A stretch of 32,514 nucleotides of DNA. It comes from Lachnospiraceae bacterium. Lineage in GTDB: Bacteria; Bacillota; Clostridia; Lachnospirales; Lachnospiraceae. Below the pieces are notes generated by a model. The model saw only the letters and a list, made by a program, of their open reading frames with translations. It was not told the origin of the DNA and ran no database searches. The stretch is taken from assembly GCA_022791975.1 (NCBI GenBank), contig JAAWAC010000016.1:1-32514 (forward strand), read 5' to 3'. This document shows, one piece after another, positions 8,296 to 16,325 of this stretch (its first letter is position 1; each line of letters opens with the position of its first letter). Both the position numbers and the translations under genes were made by a program.

Positions 8296-9138
8296 TTATT
8301 TTACAGCACCGTTTACAACACCGTTGAGAATCTGCTTCTGGCAGATAATGTAGAAAATCAGCAGAGGCAAAAGCGCCAGCAGGTAGGAGGCAAATGCCAA
8401 GTTGTAGTTGGTACCGAACTGAGTCTGGAAGGACATCTGTGCCAGGGGCAGGGTGTTAAGGCCGCTTCCGGACATAATTACCAGGGGAGTCATCACATCG
8501 TTCCACACACTGAGAGCAGTGATAACTGCAACGGTTGCATGCATGGGGCTCATAATGGGGAAGATAATCTTCCAGTAGGTGGTCCAGGTAGTGGCTCCAT
8601 CCACCCGGGCAGCCTCCTCCAGGGCCACTGGGATATTTACCAGGTAGCCGGAGTAGAGCATCAGGTTCATGGGCATATAGAATACCAGGTAGCAGAGGAT
8701 TACGCCTACAATGTTGGCGATTCCCCACTGGGCCGTCTGCTTTACCAGGGGCATCATCAGGATGGCAAAGGGAACAAACATACCGCTGACAATATAAAGA
8801 TATGCCAGATTATACCATTTCTTTTTTGCCTTATTTCTTCCGATGGCATAGCCCACCATGGAGTGAAGCAGGATGGAGAGAATTACAGTAACACCCGTGA
8901 TAAGAAGGCTGTTCCGGAGGGATCTCCAGAAATCGGTTACCCGCATGGCCTCGGTAAAGTTGGAAAGGCTCCAGCTTTTGGGCAGAGAAAGAATTCCTGC
9001 AACGCTGTTGGTCATTTCTGAGGGCTGCTTAAACGCGATAACAATGGTCATATACAGCGGAAAGACCACAGTGATCAGTCCGCAGATTAACAGAATGGTA
9101 ATAGGCCAATTATATCTTTCTTTTACTTTTACGTTCAT
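8296..9138 (-). CDS. Carbohydrate ABC transporter permease (MalG/MsmG type)
   Basis: 280-residue inner-membrane permease with six predicted spans, starting with an N-terminal span at 'ITILLICGLITVVFPLYMTI'. The cytoplasmic EAA loop that contacts the ATPase is clear: 'EEAARVDGATTWTTYWKIIF' followed by P-I-M-S-P. Length and order match the second permease of oligosaccharide importers of the CUT1 class. Its ATG (9138) overlaps the last base of the upstream permease stop codon, and its ribosome site AAGGAGGAG lies inside that gene, so the two permeases are translationally coupled. It works with the lipoprotein and the other permease; the ATPase must be supplied from elsewhere (an MsmK-like shared ATPase is common in Firmicutes). 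Confidence 0.92.
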   Translation of the reverse strand: MNVKVKERYNWPITILLICGLITVVFPLYMTIVIAFKQPSEMTNSVAGILSLPKSWSLSNFTEAMRVTDFWRSLRNSLLITGVTVILSILLHSMVGYAIGRNKAKKKWYNLAYLYIVSGMFVPFAILMMPLVKQTAQWGIANIVGVILCYLVFYMPMNLMLYSGYLVNIPVALEEAARVDGATTWTTYWKIIFPIMSPMHATVAVITALSVWNDVMTPLVIMSGSGLNTLPLAQMSFQTQFGTNYNLAFASYLLALLPLLIFYIICQKQILNGVVNGAVK

Positions 9139-9989
9139 TATAACTGCTCCTCCTTACTGCTTGTGAAACGAAGCTGTGCTACTGAGAATGCTACGATGAC
9201 GATAAAGAATACAACTGCGTTGGCACTCTGGAAGCCGAATTGACCACCAGCCATACCATTGTTATAAATCAGGAAGGAGATGGATTCTGTACTCTGGGCA
9301 GGACCTCCCTTGGTCAATGCCATGATCTGGTCGAAAACCATCAGGAAGTTCTTGCCGGACAATACCATATTGATGCTGAAGAAGGGGATAATCAGCGGGA
9401 AGGTCAGGTTTTTGAACTGAGACCAACCGGTGGCACCATCAATGGAACCTGCTTCATAAACCTCTTCCGGCACCGTGGAAAGGCCGGATATGTAGATAAT
9501 GGTGTTCATGGCAATGGCCTGCCAAGCACATACCACCACGATACCTACCCATGCCCAGGTGGTGCTGGCCAGGATACTGGTTGTATTAAACAGGGACGGA
9601 AGGATGTAGGTAAAGAAGTAGTTGAAAATATAACCTACAACCAAGGCGCCCAGGATATTCGGAATAAAGTACATTCCCCGCAATGCGCTCTTGAACCGGA
9701 TCTTGCTGTTCAGCCCCAGAGCGAGGATCAGACTGATGACGTTGGTCACGATGGTGGCCAACACAGCCATTTTCAGGGTAAACAGATAGGACTTTCCCAC
9801 CCGGGCATCCTGGAACAAGTCAATATAGTTCCGGAAACCTACCCAGTCATAGGAGCCGTATCCCCTAAAGTTTGTAAAGCTGTAAATAAAACCTTTGATC
9901 AAAGGCAGGGTATTAAAAGCAAAGAACAGCAGGACAACGGGAATCGTCATCAGCATAAACGTCCTTTGTCTGTCATTCGAATATTTCAT
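9138..9989 (-). CDS. Carbohydrate ABC transporter permease (MalF/MsmF type)
   Basis: 283-residue permease with six predicted membrane spans; the first is 'TFMLMTIPVVLLFFAFNTLP'. The EAA motif is 'EEVYEAGSIDGATGWSQFKN' followed by LTFPLI. Members of this type pair with a MalG-type protein to form the channel of CUT1 sugar importers. ATG 9989 follows GGGAGAGGAG; the gene begins 19 bases after the stop of the binding-protein gene and overlaps the next permease by one base, so all three are one transcription unit. Substrate specificity is inferred from the alpha-galactosidase downstream. Confidence 0.92.
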   Translation of the reverse strand: MKYSNDRQRTFMLMTIPVVLLFFAFNTLPLIKGFIYSFTNFRGYGSYDWVGFRNYIDLFQDARVGKSYLFTLKMAVLATIVTNVISLILALGLNSKIRFKSALRGMYFIPNILGALVVGYIFNYFFTYILPSLFNTTSILASTTWAWVGIVVVCAWQAIAMNTIIYISGLSTVPEEVYEAGSIDGATGWSQFKNLTFPLIIPFFSINMVLSGKNFLMVFDQIMALTKGGPAQSTESISFLIYNNGMAGGQFGFQSANAVVFFIVIVAFSVAQLRFTSSKEEQL

Positions 9990-10008
9990 ATCTTTCCACT
10001 CCTCTCCC

Positions 10009-11305
10009 TTACTGGTTACCGTGCTGCTTGTTGTAGTCCTTTACCATCTGGATGATATCCCGGTTGTATCTCAGCCAGTCCGTGTCGAATTTTGTCAGGA
10101 ATGCATCCACATCCCCTTCGATAAGGAAGGTCTGAATTTGGGCGTCCACAGCCATCTCGGACGGATAATAGTGGTCCTGATAATCAGCCATCTTGCCGCT
10201 TGTAATGTACGGGGTCATGCCGTCCAGGTTGGGTGCCAGATTAAAATCGCCGGTTTTGCAGGGAACTGCACTCTGGTCATCCAGATACATTTGTACACTT
10301 TCGTCGGCCAGGAGGAAGTTGAGAACCTCGTAGGCAGCCTCTTTTTTGCCCTCGTCAACACAGGAGGAGGTGACACAGAACTGCAAGTCCACACCAGAGT
10401 TCAGAGTGTTGCCATCGGGATCGCTGCTGCCAGGGGTTACGAAGGAATCAATATCCATATCCGGATTTACGGATTTAATCTGGGGAACCGCATAGCTTCC
10501 GATGGCGAACATGGCGGATTCTCCGTTGGCGAATGCCGTACAGGCATCATTGTATCCGTAGGCAAAGGGGCCTTCCTCCCCGTAGGCTACGAGCTGCTGC
10601 ATTTTTTCGGCTACTTCCCTGTATTCCGTGGCAAATACGGTGTTGCCTGCGTTTACCTGTTGACACACATCTGGGGGGGGCCAGATCTACAGCCAGGGAG
10701 TTCCAGGGGGCCAGGCAGGTCCAGGTATCCTTAAAGCCGAAGTAGAAGGGAAGGATTCCCTCGGATTTGATCTGCTCGCAGAGGGCGATAAGCTCCTCCC
10801 AGGTCTCCGGGATTTCCCAGTTGTGCTCCTTGAACATTTCCCGGTTGTACAAGATGCCTGCGGCGTTGGCCACATAGGGTACTCCATAGGTCCCGTCTGT
10901 GGGTACAAACTCAAGTCCTTCCAGAATATCCCGATATCCCTGATTGATATCGGCCATTCCCGGATAATCGGATACATCTGCCAGAATACCAGCGTCGACG
11001 AAATAAGAGAAGTTGATGTCGCCACCGATCCCCAGAATGTCTGGATAGTCCTCCCGAATAAATCTGGTTTTCATAATGGTCATGGCATCGTTGGGGGAAT
11101 CAATAGTCAGATGGATATTGTCGTGGGTCCTGTTGAACTCCTCCTCCAGCTGTTTGAATACATCCACGGCCTCCGGCTTGTACTGTACCAGCTCGATCTC
11201 GATCTTGCCGCTGTTGTTCTGGCTGCTGCCACAGCCGGTGAACAGCATGGAAGCGGGCAGGGTACATGCCAGGAAAAGGCTTACGAATTTGTTCCTCTTT
11301 CTCAT
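10009..11305 (-). pseudogene. Extracellular sugar-binding lipoprotein (CUT1), broken by +1 base in a G8 run
   Basis: This is the substrate-binding protein of the importer. The N-terminal part starts at ATG 11303-11305 (AAAGGAG upstream), has a basic n-region, a hydrophobic core and the lipobox 'LFTGCGSS', and continues as a typical family-1 binding protein ('IEIELVQYKPEAVDVFKQLE'). Near 10680 the frame is lost: N-S-L-A-V-D-L-A-P-P is followed by 'RCVSTGKRR...' and a stop at 10547. The missing C-terminal 219 residues ('DVCQQVNAGNTVFATEYREV' through to 'DYNKQHGNQ') follow in another frame. The junction is a run of eight G on the plus strand (10673-10680). With seven G the gene would be one intact frame of 431 residues; the present length is 3n+1. 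The cause may be true mutation, slipped-strand phase variation, or a sequencing error in the homopolymer. Confidence 0.9.
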
Positions 11306-11357
11306 CCCATTTTGCTCCTTTCTTTGTTGGATGTAACACAGATTTTTTTGTAAATGT

Positions 11358-11386
11358 ATTATAACATTCCAAAATGCGTCTATAAA
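11358..11386 (-). promoter_or_regulatory. Promoter of the alpha-galactoside operon
   Basis: Read on the minus strand: TTTATA (-35, 11386-11381), a 17-base spacer, TATAAT (-10, 11363-11358). The -35 box is weak (4 of 6), as expected for an activator-dependent promoter, and the first of the three 13-base repeats lies in the spacer. The initiation point would be about 45 bases before the binding-protein start codon. Confidence 0.55.
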
Positions 11387-11462
11387 TACCATGTTTTTTT
11401 CTCTTTTATGCCAAAATGCCGTTTTTTTACTGTATAGGAAAATTCATATGGCATTTTGGTAT
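11366..11462. promoter_or_regulatory. Three 13-base operator-like repeats at 42-base intervals
   Basis: The consensus ATGCCAAAATGCC occurs at 11366-11378 (11/13 match), 11408-11420 (exact) and, inverted, 11450-11462 (12/13). Start-to-start distances are exactly 42 bases each, four helical turns, so all copies face the same side of the helix. They fill the space between the divergent operon and the AraC gene and are the natural candidates for binding sites of that AraC protein, with looping as in araCBAD. A TATACT at 11472-11477 may be the -10 box of the AraC gene. Confidence 0.6.
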
Positions 11463-11524
11463 ATTTTAAGTTATACTAAAAAAAACGTCCGCTTTGTGGA
11501 CCACATACTTTGGAGGGCAACAGC

Positions 11525-12382
11525 ATGAAAGACATTCTTTTCTCCATTTTTCCCAACGAGAACTTTGTGGACTTAAACCTCTACCAGTTCGGATGGGAAC
11601 GCTGTGCACCCTCTCACAGCTTCGGCCCTGCCGCCCGTTCTCACTATCTGTTCCACTATGTGATATCGGGGACAGGAACGCTGAATGCTGACGATTCTTC
11701 AGGGCGCACAAAGGCTTATCAGGTAAAAAGCGGACAGGGGTTCATGATTTTCCCGCACCAGATCAACATGTATATCGCAGACAGGGATCTTCCCTGGGAA
11801 TATGTGTGGCTGGAGTTTGACGGGCTGCGTGTAAAGGAGGCCGTTTCACTGGCCGGACTTTCACCGGATTCGCCTATCTATCACGCCCACTCCCACGATA
11901 TGCGGGAAAGCATGATGCAGGAGATGCTTTATATCGCCCAACACGGTGATATGGCTCCCTTTCATCTGATGGGGCATCTGTATCTTTTCCTGGATTCCCT
12001 CACCAGATCCATCGCTCCCATGCGCTATACCGCTACCAAGGCCGGAAAGCTCCGGGATTTCTACATCCACGAGGCACTGGCCTACATTGAGCAGAATTTC
12101 CAGAACGATATCTCCGTGGAGGACATCGCAGACAACTGCGGCCTGAACCGGAGTTACTTCGGAAAGATCTTTAAAAATGTGGTGGGACGGACTCCACAGG
12201 ATTTTCTGCTGAATTATCGCATGACAAAAGCCGCAGAGCTTCTGAAGCTGACCCATCTGTCCATCGGCGATATCAGTAAGGCCGTGGGCTACGACAGCCA
12301 GCTCCATTTCTCGCGGGCTTTTAAAAACATTTACAGCGTATCCCCCAGGAGTTGGAGGAATCAGAATCAAATGAATCCTTAA
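11525..12382 (+). CDS. AraC-family regulator of the alpha-galactoside operon (MsmR/RafR-like)
   Basis: 285-residue protein. Residues about 20-150 form a cupin-type sugar-sensing domain ('SHYLFHYVISGTGTL', 'GQGFMIFPHQINMYIADRD', 'PWEYVWLEFDG'). The last 100 residues are two HTH motifs: 'ISVEDIADNCGLNRSYFGKI' with 'FKNVVGRTPQDFLLNYRMTK', and 'SIGDISKAVGYDSQLHFSRA' with 'FKNIYSVSPRSWR'. It is transcribed away from the transport operon, as are MsmR and RafR in comparable systems, and very likely activates it when the sugar is present. The start is ATG 11525, seven bases after GGAGGG; an upstream in-frame TTG overlaps that ribosome site and is rejected. Its TAA stop overlaps the stop codon of the convergent GH31 gene. 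Confidence 0.9.
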   Translation: MKDILFSIFPNENFVDLNLYQFGWERCAPSHSFGPAARSHYLFHYVISGTGTLNADDSSGRTKAYQVKSGQGFMIFPHQINMYIADRDLPWEYVWLEFDGLRVKEAVSLAGLSPDSPIYHAHSHDMRESMMQEMLYIAQHGDMAPFHLMGHLYLFLDSLTRSIAPMRYTATKAGKLRDFYIHEALAYIEQNFQNDISVEDIADNCGLNRSYFGKIFKNVVGRTPQDFLLNYRMTKAAELLKLTHLSIGDISKAVGYDSQLHFSRAFKNIYSVSPRSWRNQNQMNP

Positions 12383-14370
12383 AGGCGCAGGGTTCTATAG
12401 TTTTCCGGGTTTTGGTAATCCTTGTGGACGCCGTCATCCTCGTATAGGACATACTGGGAACCTGGGTAACCGATTAAGGTCATATGGGTTGTATCAAGAG
12501 CCTCCACGTGTTGCGCGGGCTGGGCCAGAGGAATGCATGCTCCCTTCCGGATAAACAGGGGAACCTCATTGAGGGCGATCTCCACATAGTGATGTCCGGC
12601 GGGGAGTATTTTCTTGTAAAGGGTTTCATCTGGCAGGAATTTCACAAAGAGCATTTCCTCCGGGAGATACACATAGCGGCCGGTGGCATTCTGGGTGTAA
12701 ACAGGGGCAATCATGATCTCATTGCCCAGCATTAGCTGGTCCTCCACCTGGGTGGCATGGGCATCCTCTGGGTACAGAAAAGCCAGAGGCTTAAAGTACA
12801 GATCCCCTTCCAGGGCTGCTTTCATGTACTCGCTGTACAGGTAGGGAATCAGGCGGTAGCGGACCTCTATCATATGGCGGAAATCCTCCACCTGTTCAAA
12901 GCGATAGGCCTCCTGGTCTCTGGTCCCCTTGGCGGCATGATTGCGCATAAGAGGCGTAAATACCCCCAGAGCCAGCCAGCGCAGCATCAAATCTCTTGTG
13001 GTGTCCGCGCCAAAGCCACCCAGGTCTGCCCCGGTGTACAGGAACCCGCACATGTTTAAGGAGGGCATCATTTTCAGGTTCAGAAGAAGGTGGGACCACC
13101 AGGACTTGTTGTCCCCAGTCCAGATGCCTCCGTACCGATGCATGCCGATATAGGAGGAGCGGGAGAATATCAGGAAGCGTTTTTCCGGATCGATGCGCGC
13201 AAAGGCTTCTCCGGCGGCACGGGTCATAAGGTATCCAAAAAGGTTGTGTACCTTATCGTGACGGACGAGCTGCCCTTCCACCTGATGATAGAAGGAGGCA
13301 TAGTCCCGGGGATTGTTGGCCAGGTTTAAAACGGCATCCCGGACTTCAAAAATGGAGATATCCCCCTGGGTATCCTTCAAAAAGGCCTCGATGGTATCCT
13401 TTGCAGCCTGTATGCCCTCAGGCGTGTAGAAGATGGCTGGCTCATTCATATCGTTCCAGAAGCCATCGATGCCCTGATCCGTCAGGAACTGGTAGTGGTC
13501 CCCAAACCATTTCCTTGCCTCAGGATTTAAAACATCGGGAAAATGGGTGTCTCCGGGCCAAACGGCGGCCACAAAATCACTGCCGTCCTCCCGCTGACAG
13601 AAATACCGGTTTTTTACGCCCTCTTCATAGACCTCATAGCCCTTCTCCACCTTCACCCCTGCGTCGATAATAGGAATGAGATGCAGATGCTGATCCTTCA
13701 TTTCCTGGACAAATTCTGGAAAATTCTGGAAATTTTTGTGATTCAGAGTAAAGTCCTTGTAAGCCTCCATATAATCGATATCCATATAGATCATATCCAG
13801 AGGAATCTGGTTCTTCCGATATCCTTCTGCTACCTTTCGGTAATCCTCCTTGGTCATGTAACCCCAGCGGCTCTGCCCAAAGCCAAAGGCAAATTTGGGA
13901 GGAATATAGCTCTGGCCAATAATACGGCGGAATTCCTTCACAATGTCATAAGGAGTTTCTCCCTCCAACACATACAGATACAGGTTGGCCTCCTCACAGG
14001 TGATGATCAGGGTGTCCATGCGGGTATAGCCAATGTCAAAGGTAAGCTTTGCGGGATAGTCCACAAACAGGCCGAAGGTCTGTGATCCCGACACAACAAT
14101 AAAATTGTGGGCAGCATAGAGAGACCGCTGATCCTCTGTGTGCTCCGGCATATCTGTACAGTTGCTCACATAGCAGTAGCCCCTCTTATTGATCCCTCTG
14201 TTAGCCTCCCCCAGGCCATAGACCACATCCTGTGGCTCCAGCTTGCAGGTAAAGCAAAAGCCTGAATCTAAAGAGATAGCCCCATATCCTGGAGAACCGT
14301 TTACTGCCTCCAGTTCAACCACCACAGCATCCGTCTCAAAGGGCGTTCCATAGACATACTTTCCAACCAT
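12379..14370 (-). CDS. GH31 alpha-glucosidase (isomaltase-type)
   Basis: 663-residue retaining alpha-glucosidase. The barrel carries the nucleophile in 'GFWNDMNEPAIF' (D307) and the acid/base in 'GGIWTGDNKSWWSH' (D420), with 'GFLYTGADLGGFGADTTRDL' beyond it. Length, D307, D420 and W169 (in 'GFGQSRWGY') coincide with the structurally studied Ro-alphaG1 of Blautia obeum, where W169 is reported to favour alpha-1,6 over alpha-1,4 bonds; a preference for isomaltose or short alpha-1,6 glucosides is therefore inferred. There is no signal peptide, so the enzyme is cytosolic. The start is ATG 14368-14370 with AAAGGAG nine bases before it; upstream in-frame ATGs have no ribosome site. It has its own promoter region shared with a divergent AraC gene and could use glucosides made or imported by the neighbouring operon. 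Confidence 0.93.
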   Translation of the reverse strand: MVGKYVYGTPFETDAVVVELEAVNGSPGYGAISLDSGFCFTCKLEPQDVVYGLGEANRGINKRGYCYVSNCTDMPEHTEDQRSLYAAHNFIVVSGSQTFGLFVDYPAKLTFDIGYTRMDTLIITCEEANLYLYVLEGETPYDIVKEFRRIIGQSYIPPKFAFGFGQSRWGYMTKEDYRKVAEGYRKNQIPLDMIYMDIDYMEAYKDFTLNHKNFQNFPEFVQEMKDQHLHLIPIIDAGVKVEKGYEVYEEGVKNRYFCQREDGSDFVAAVWPGDTHFPDVLNPEARKWFGDHYQFLTDQGIDGFWNDMNEPAIFYTPEGIQAAKDTIEAFLKDTQGDISIFEVRDAVLNLANNPRDYASFYHQVEGQLVRHDKVHNLFGYLMTRAAGEAFARIDPEKRFLIFSRSSYIGMHRYGGIWTGDNKSWWSHLLLNLKMMPSLNMCGFLYTGADLGGFGADTTRDLMLRWLALGVFTPLMRNHAAKGTRDQEAYRFEQVEDFRHMIEVRYRLIPYLYSEYMKAALEGDLYFKPLAFLYPEDAHATQVEDQLMLGNEIMIAPVYTQNATGRYVYLPEEMLFVKFLPDETLYKKILPAGHHYVEIALNEVPLFIRKGACIPLAQPAQHVEALDTTHMTLIGYPGSQYVLYEDDGVHKDYQNPENYRTLRL

Positions 14371-14449
14371 AATAGAAATCTCCTTTCCCATGCATCCATT
14401 TATTTCCGTCTGCCGATTTTCCAACTGCCTTTAGTATAGATGCTTTATC

Positions 14450-14478
14450 TTGTAAATGCTTGCATTATTCTGTATAAT
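14450..14478 (+). promoter_or_regulatory. Promoter of second AraC gene, shared divergent region with GH31
   Basis: TTGTAA (14450-14455), 17 bases, TATAAT (14473-14478). A small palindrome AATGC-TT-GCATT (14455-14466) sits in the spacer. On the opposite strand a TATACT (14438-14433) is a possible -10 box for the GH31 gene, without a convincing -35. The two start regions overlap, so one regulator could control both genes. Confidence 0.55.
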
Positions 14479-14530
14479 AAATAACACAATCTTGATATTT
14501 TGCATTTTACCCTGGAAAGGAGCAAGCCTT

Positions 14531-15481
14531 ATGTACCCAGACCTGTCCCTGCGGGAAAATGTCACTCACGGCACCCGGGAGTGCCCCTTACGGACCATGC
14601 ATTTTCAGGCCGGAGAGGGAACCCCATACCCGGACCATTTTTTTGTGAAGCGGCACTGGCATGAATATGTGGAGTTTATTCTTATTACAAAGGGGACCTA
14701 TCTCTTTGAGATCAATCTGGAAAATCAAATTCTGGAGGAGGGGGATATCTGCATGCTTAACAGCGGGGAGCCCCATGAGATCACCGGGCAGGGGAGAGCA
14801 GCCATGCATGAGGTGGTTCTCTTTGATCCCCGGATTCTGGATTTTTCCTATGGGGATCAGTGGCAGCAGGAGTATATGGAGCCCTTTTTGAAGAAAGCGC
14901 TAGTAATACAAAATGTACTGCATCCAAGGCAAAAGGGATATGGGGAAATTCGCTCTGCCTTTGAGAGGCTGATGGACAGGGGCCTTTCCAGGGAGTCTGG
15001 TTGGTATATAAGCTGTAAGCTATCTCTTTTGGAAATATTTTACAAATTTACAGAGCACCAGCTGTTTTTTCCGGCCGGGGATGTGATCTCTCCCTCCAGC
15101 TCCCGGAAGATTAAACGCTATAAGGAGATCGTCTCTTTTATGGAGGAGCATTACCAGGACTCTCTGTCTTTGCCCCAACTGGGAGAGCAGTTTGGCTGCA
15201 ACAGCCAGTATCTCTGTCGTTTTTTCCGGGAGATCGCCGGGGTTTCGCCAGTGCAATATCTGATTGGGTACCGGATAGAGCGTGCCTGTCAGCTTCTGGA
15301 GCGAAGTTCTCAACCAGTGACAGACGTGGCCTTGGAGTGTGGGTTTGAAAATATCAGCTATTTTATACGGAAATTCCGGGAGCTTAGGGGATGCACGCCC
15401 AGTGAGTATCGGAAGGCAGGGGATCATGGAAGACACAGTCCAAGAACCCCGATAGCCGAAGCAAAAAATATATCACAGTGA
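14531..15481 (+). CDS. AraC-family transcriptional regulator
   Basis: 316-residue protein. N-terminal cupin domain: 'FFVKRHWHEYVEFILITKGT' and 'EEGDICMLNSGEPHEITGQG', with the His-rich HWHEYVE strand common in sugar-responsive AraC proteins. C-terminal double HTH: 'LSLPQLGEQFGCNSQYLCRF', 'FREIAGVSPVQYLIGYRIER', 'QPVTDVALECGFENISYFIR', 'KFRELRGCTPSEYRK'. The start is ATG 14531 after GGAAAGGAGC. It is divergent from the GH31 alpha-glucosidase gene, which is its most likely target. A metallo-hydrolase gene follows after 26 bases and may be cotranscribed. The very C-terminal 20 residues beyond the HTH are polar and probably disordered. Confidence 0.88.
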   Translation: MYPDLSLRENVTHGTRECPLRTMHFQAGEGTPYPDHFFVKRHWHEYVEFILITKGTYLFEINLENQILEEGDICMLNSGEPHEITGQGRAAMHEVVLFDPRILDFSYGDQWQQEYMEPFLKKALVIQNVLHPRQKGYGEIRSAFERLMDRGLSRESGWYISCKLSLLEIFYKFTEHQLFFPAGDVISPSSSRKIKRYKEIVSFMEEHYQDSLSLPQLGEQFGCNSQYLCRFFREIAGVSPVQYLIGYRIERACQLLERSSQPVTDVALECGFENISYFIRKFRELRGCTPSEYRKAGDHGRHSPRTPIAEAKNISQ

Positions 15482-15507
15482 GAACCACAAGGAAATGAGG
15501 GAAAGAG

Positions 15508-16320
15508 ATGAAAGCATGGGTATTAGTGGACAATATACCCCAACCAAATCTGCCTGGGGAATGGGGCTTAAGTATCTATATAGAGTATAATGGAACAAAT
15601 GTTCTTCTTGACACAGGGGCCTCCCGTCTGTTTTTGAAAAATGCCCAAAAGCTGGGAAAAAGTATAGAGGCAGTGGATTATGGGGTATTGTCCCACGCCC
15701 ACTATGACCATGCCGACGGCATGAGGGCTTTTTTCCAGGAGAATTTAAGGGCCCCCTTTTATTTACAGCAGGGCAGCGGGGAAAACTGTTACAAAAAGAA
15801 ATGGCTGCTTCGAAAATATATCGGGCTTCCCAGGGGAATCCTTAAGGAGTATGAAGAGCGGATGGTCTTTACCCGAGGAAACCATACCCTGTGCCCCGGC
15901 GTGCACTTGCTTTCCCACAGCACACAGGGACTGGAGCGGATTGGCCAGAAAAATCATATGTATATCCGCACGAAAAACGGGTGGGCGCCGGATAATTTTT
16001 CCCACGAGCAGAGTCTGGTCTTTGAGACGGAAAAGGGACTGGTGATTTTCAACAGCTGTTCCCACGGAGGGGCCGACAATATTATCCGAGAAGTGAAAGA
16101 GGCCTGGCCAAGGGAGAGCATCCGGGCTCTAATCGGAGGCTTTCATATTTACAGCTGGACAAAGGAGGAGGTCCGGGGGTTGGCCCGGCGGATTTTGGAG
16201 ACGGGAATCCAGGAGATTTATACAGGGCACTGTACGGGAAGCCGCTCCTTTGAAATTCTCCAGGAAGAGCTGGAGGGCAGAGCGCATCAGCTGAAAACAG
16301 GCCTGGAAATGGAGCTGTGA
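15508..16320 (+). CDS. Metallo-beta-lactamase-fold hydrolase (COG1237-like)
   Basis: 270-residue soluble protein. Metal site 1 is 'SHAHYDHADG' (H63, H65, D67, H68), preceded by 'VLLDTGAS'. Other conserved pieces are 'DNFSHEQSLVF', 'VIFNSCSHGGADNII', 'ALIGGFHIY' and 'IYTGHCTGSRSFEILQEEL', the pattern of the COG1237 group whose archaeal members are annotated as dihydropterin-ribofuranosylaminobenzene phosphate synthases in methanopterin synthesis. In clostridia the substrate is not known; a lactone, ester or phosphoester is possible. GAGGGAAAG precedes the ATG. The gene touches the response regulator downstream (six bases, or an overlap if its GTG is used), so it belongs to a regulatory operon. 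Confidence 0.85.
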   Translation: MKAWVLVDNIPQPNLPGEWGLSIYIEYNGTNVLLDTGASRLFLKNAQKLGKSIEAVDYGVLSHAHYDHADGMRAFFQENLRAPFYLQQGSGENCYKKKWLLRKYIGLPRGILKEYEERMVFTRGNHTLCPGVHLLSHSTQGLERIGQKNHMYIRTKNGWAPDNFSHEQSLVFETEKGLVIFNSCSHGGADNIIREVKEAWPRESIRALIGGFHIYSWTKEEVRGLARRILETGIQEIYTGHCTGSRSFEILQEELEGRAHQLKTGLEMEL

Positions 16321-16325
16321 CTGAT

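Noticed and set aside
8239..10055. Long plus-strand open frames opposite the two permeases
   Set aside because: They mirror codon bias of the permeases; Gly/His-rich low-complexity products without domains. Treated as shadows.
14588..14891. Alternative small frames within the second AraC gene
   Set aside because: They overlap the conserved cupin domain of the AraC frame and show no features of their own.
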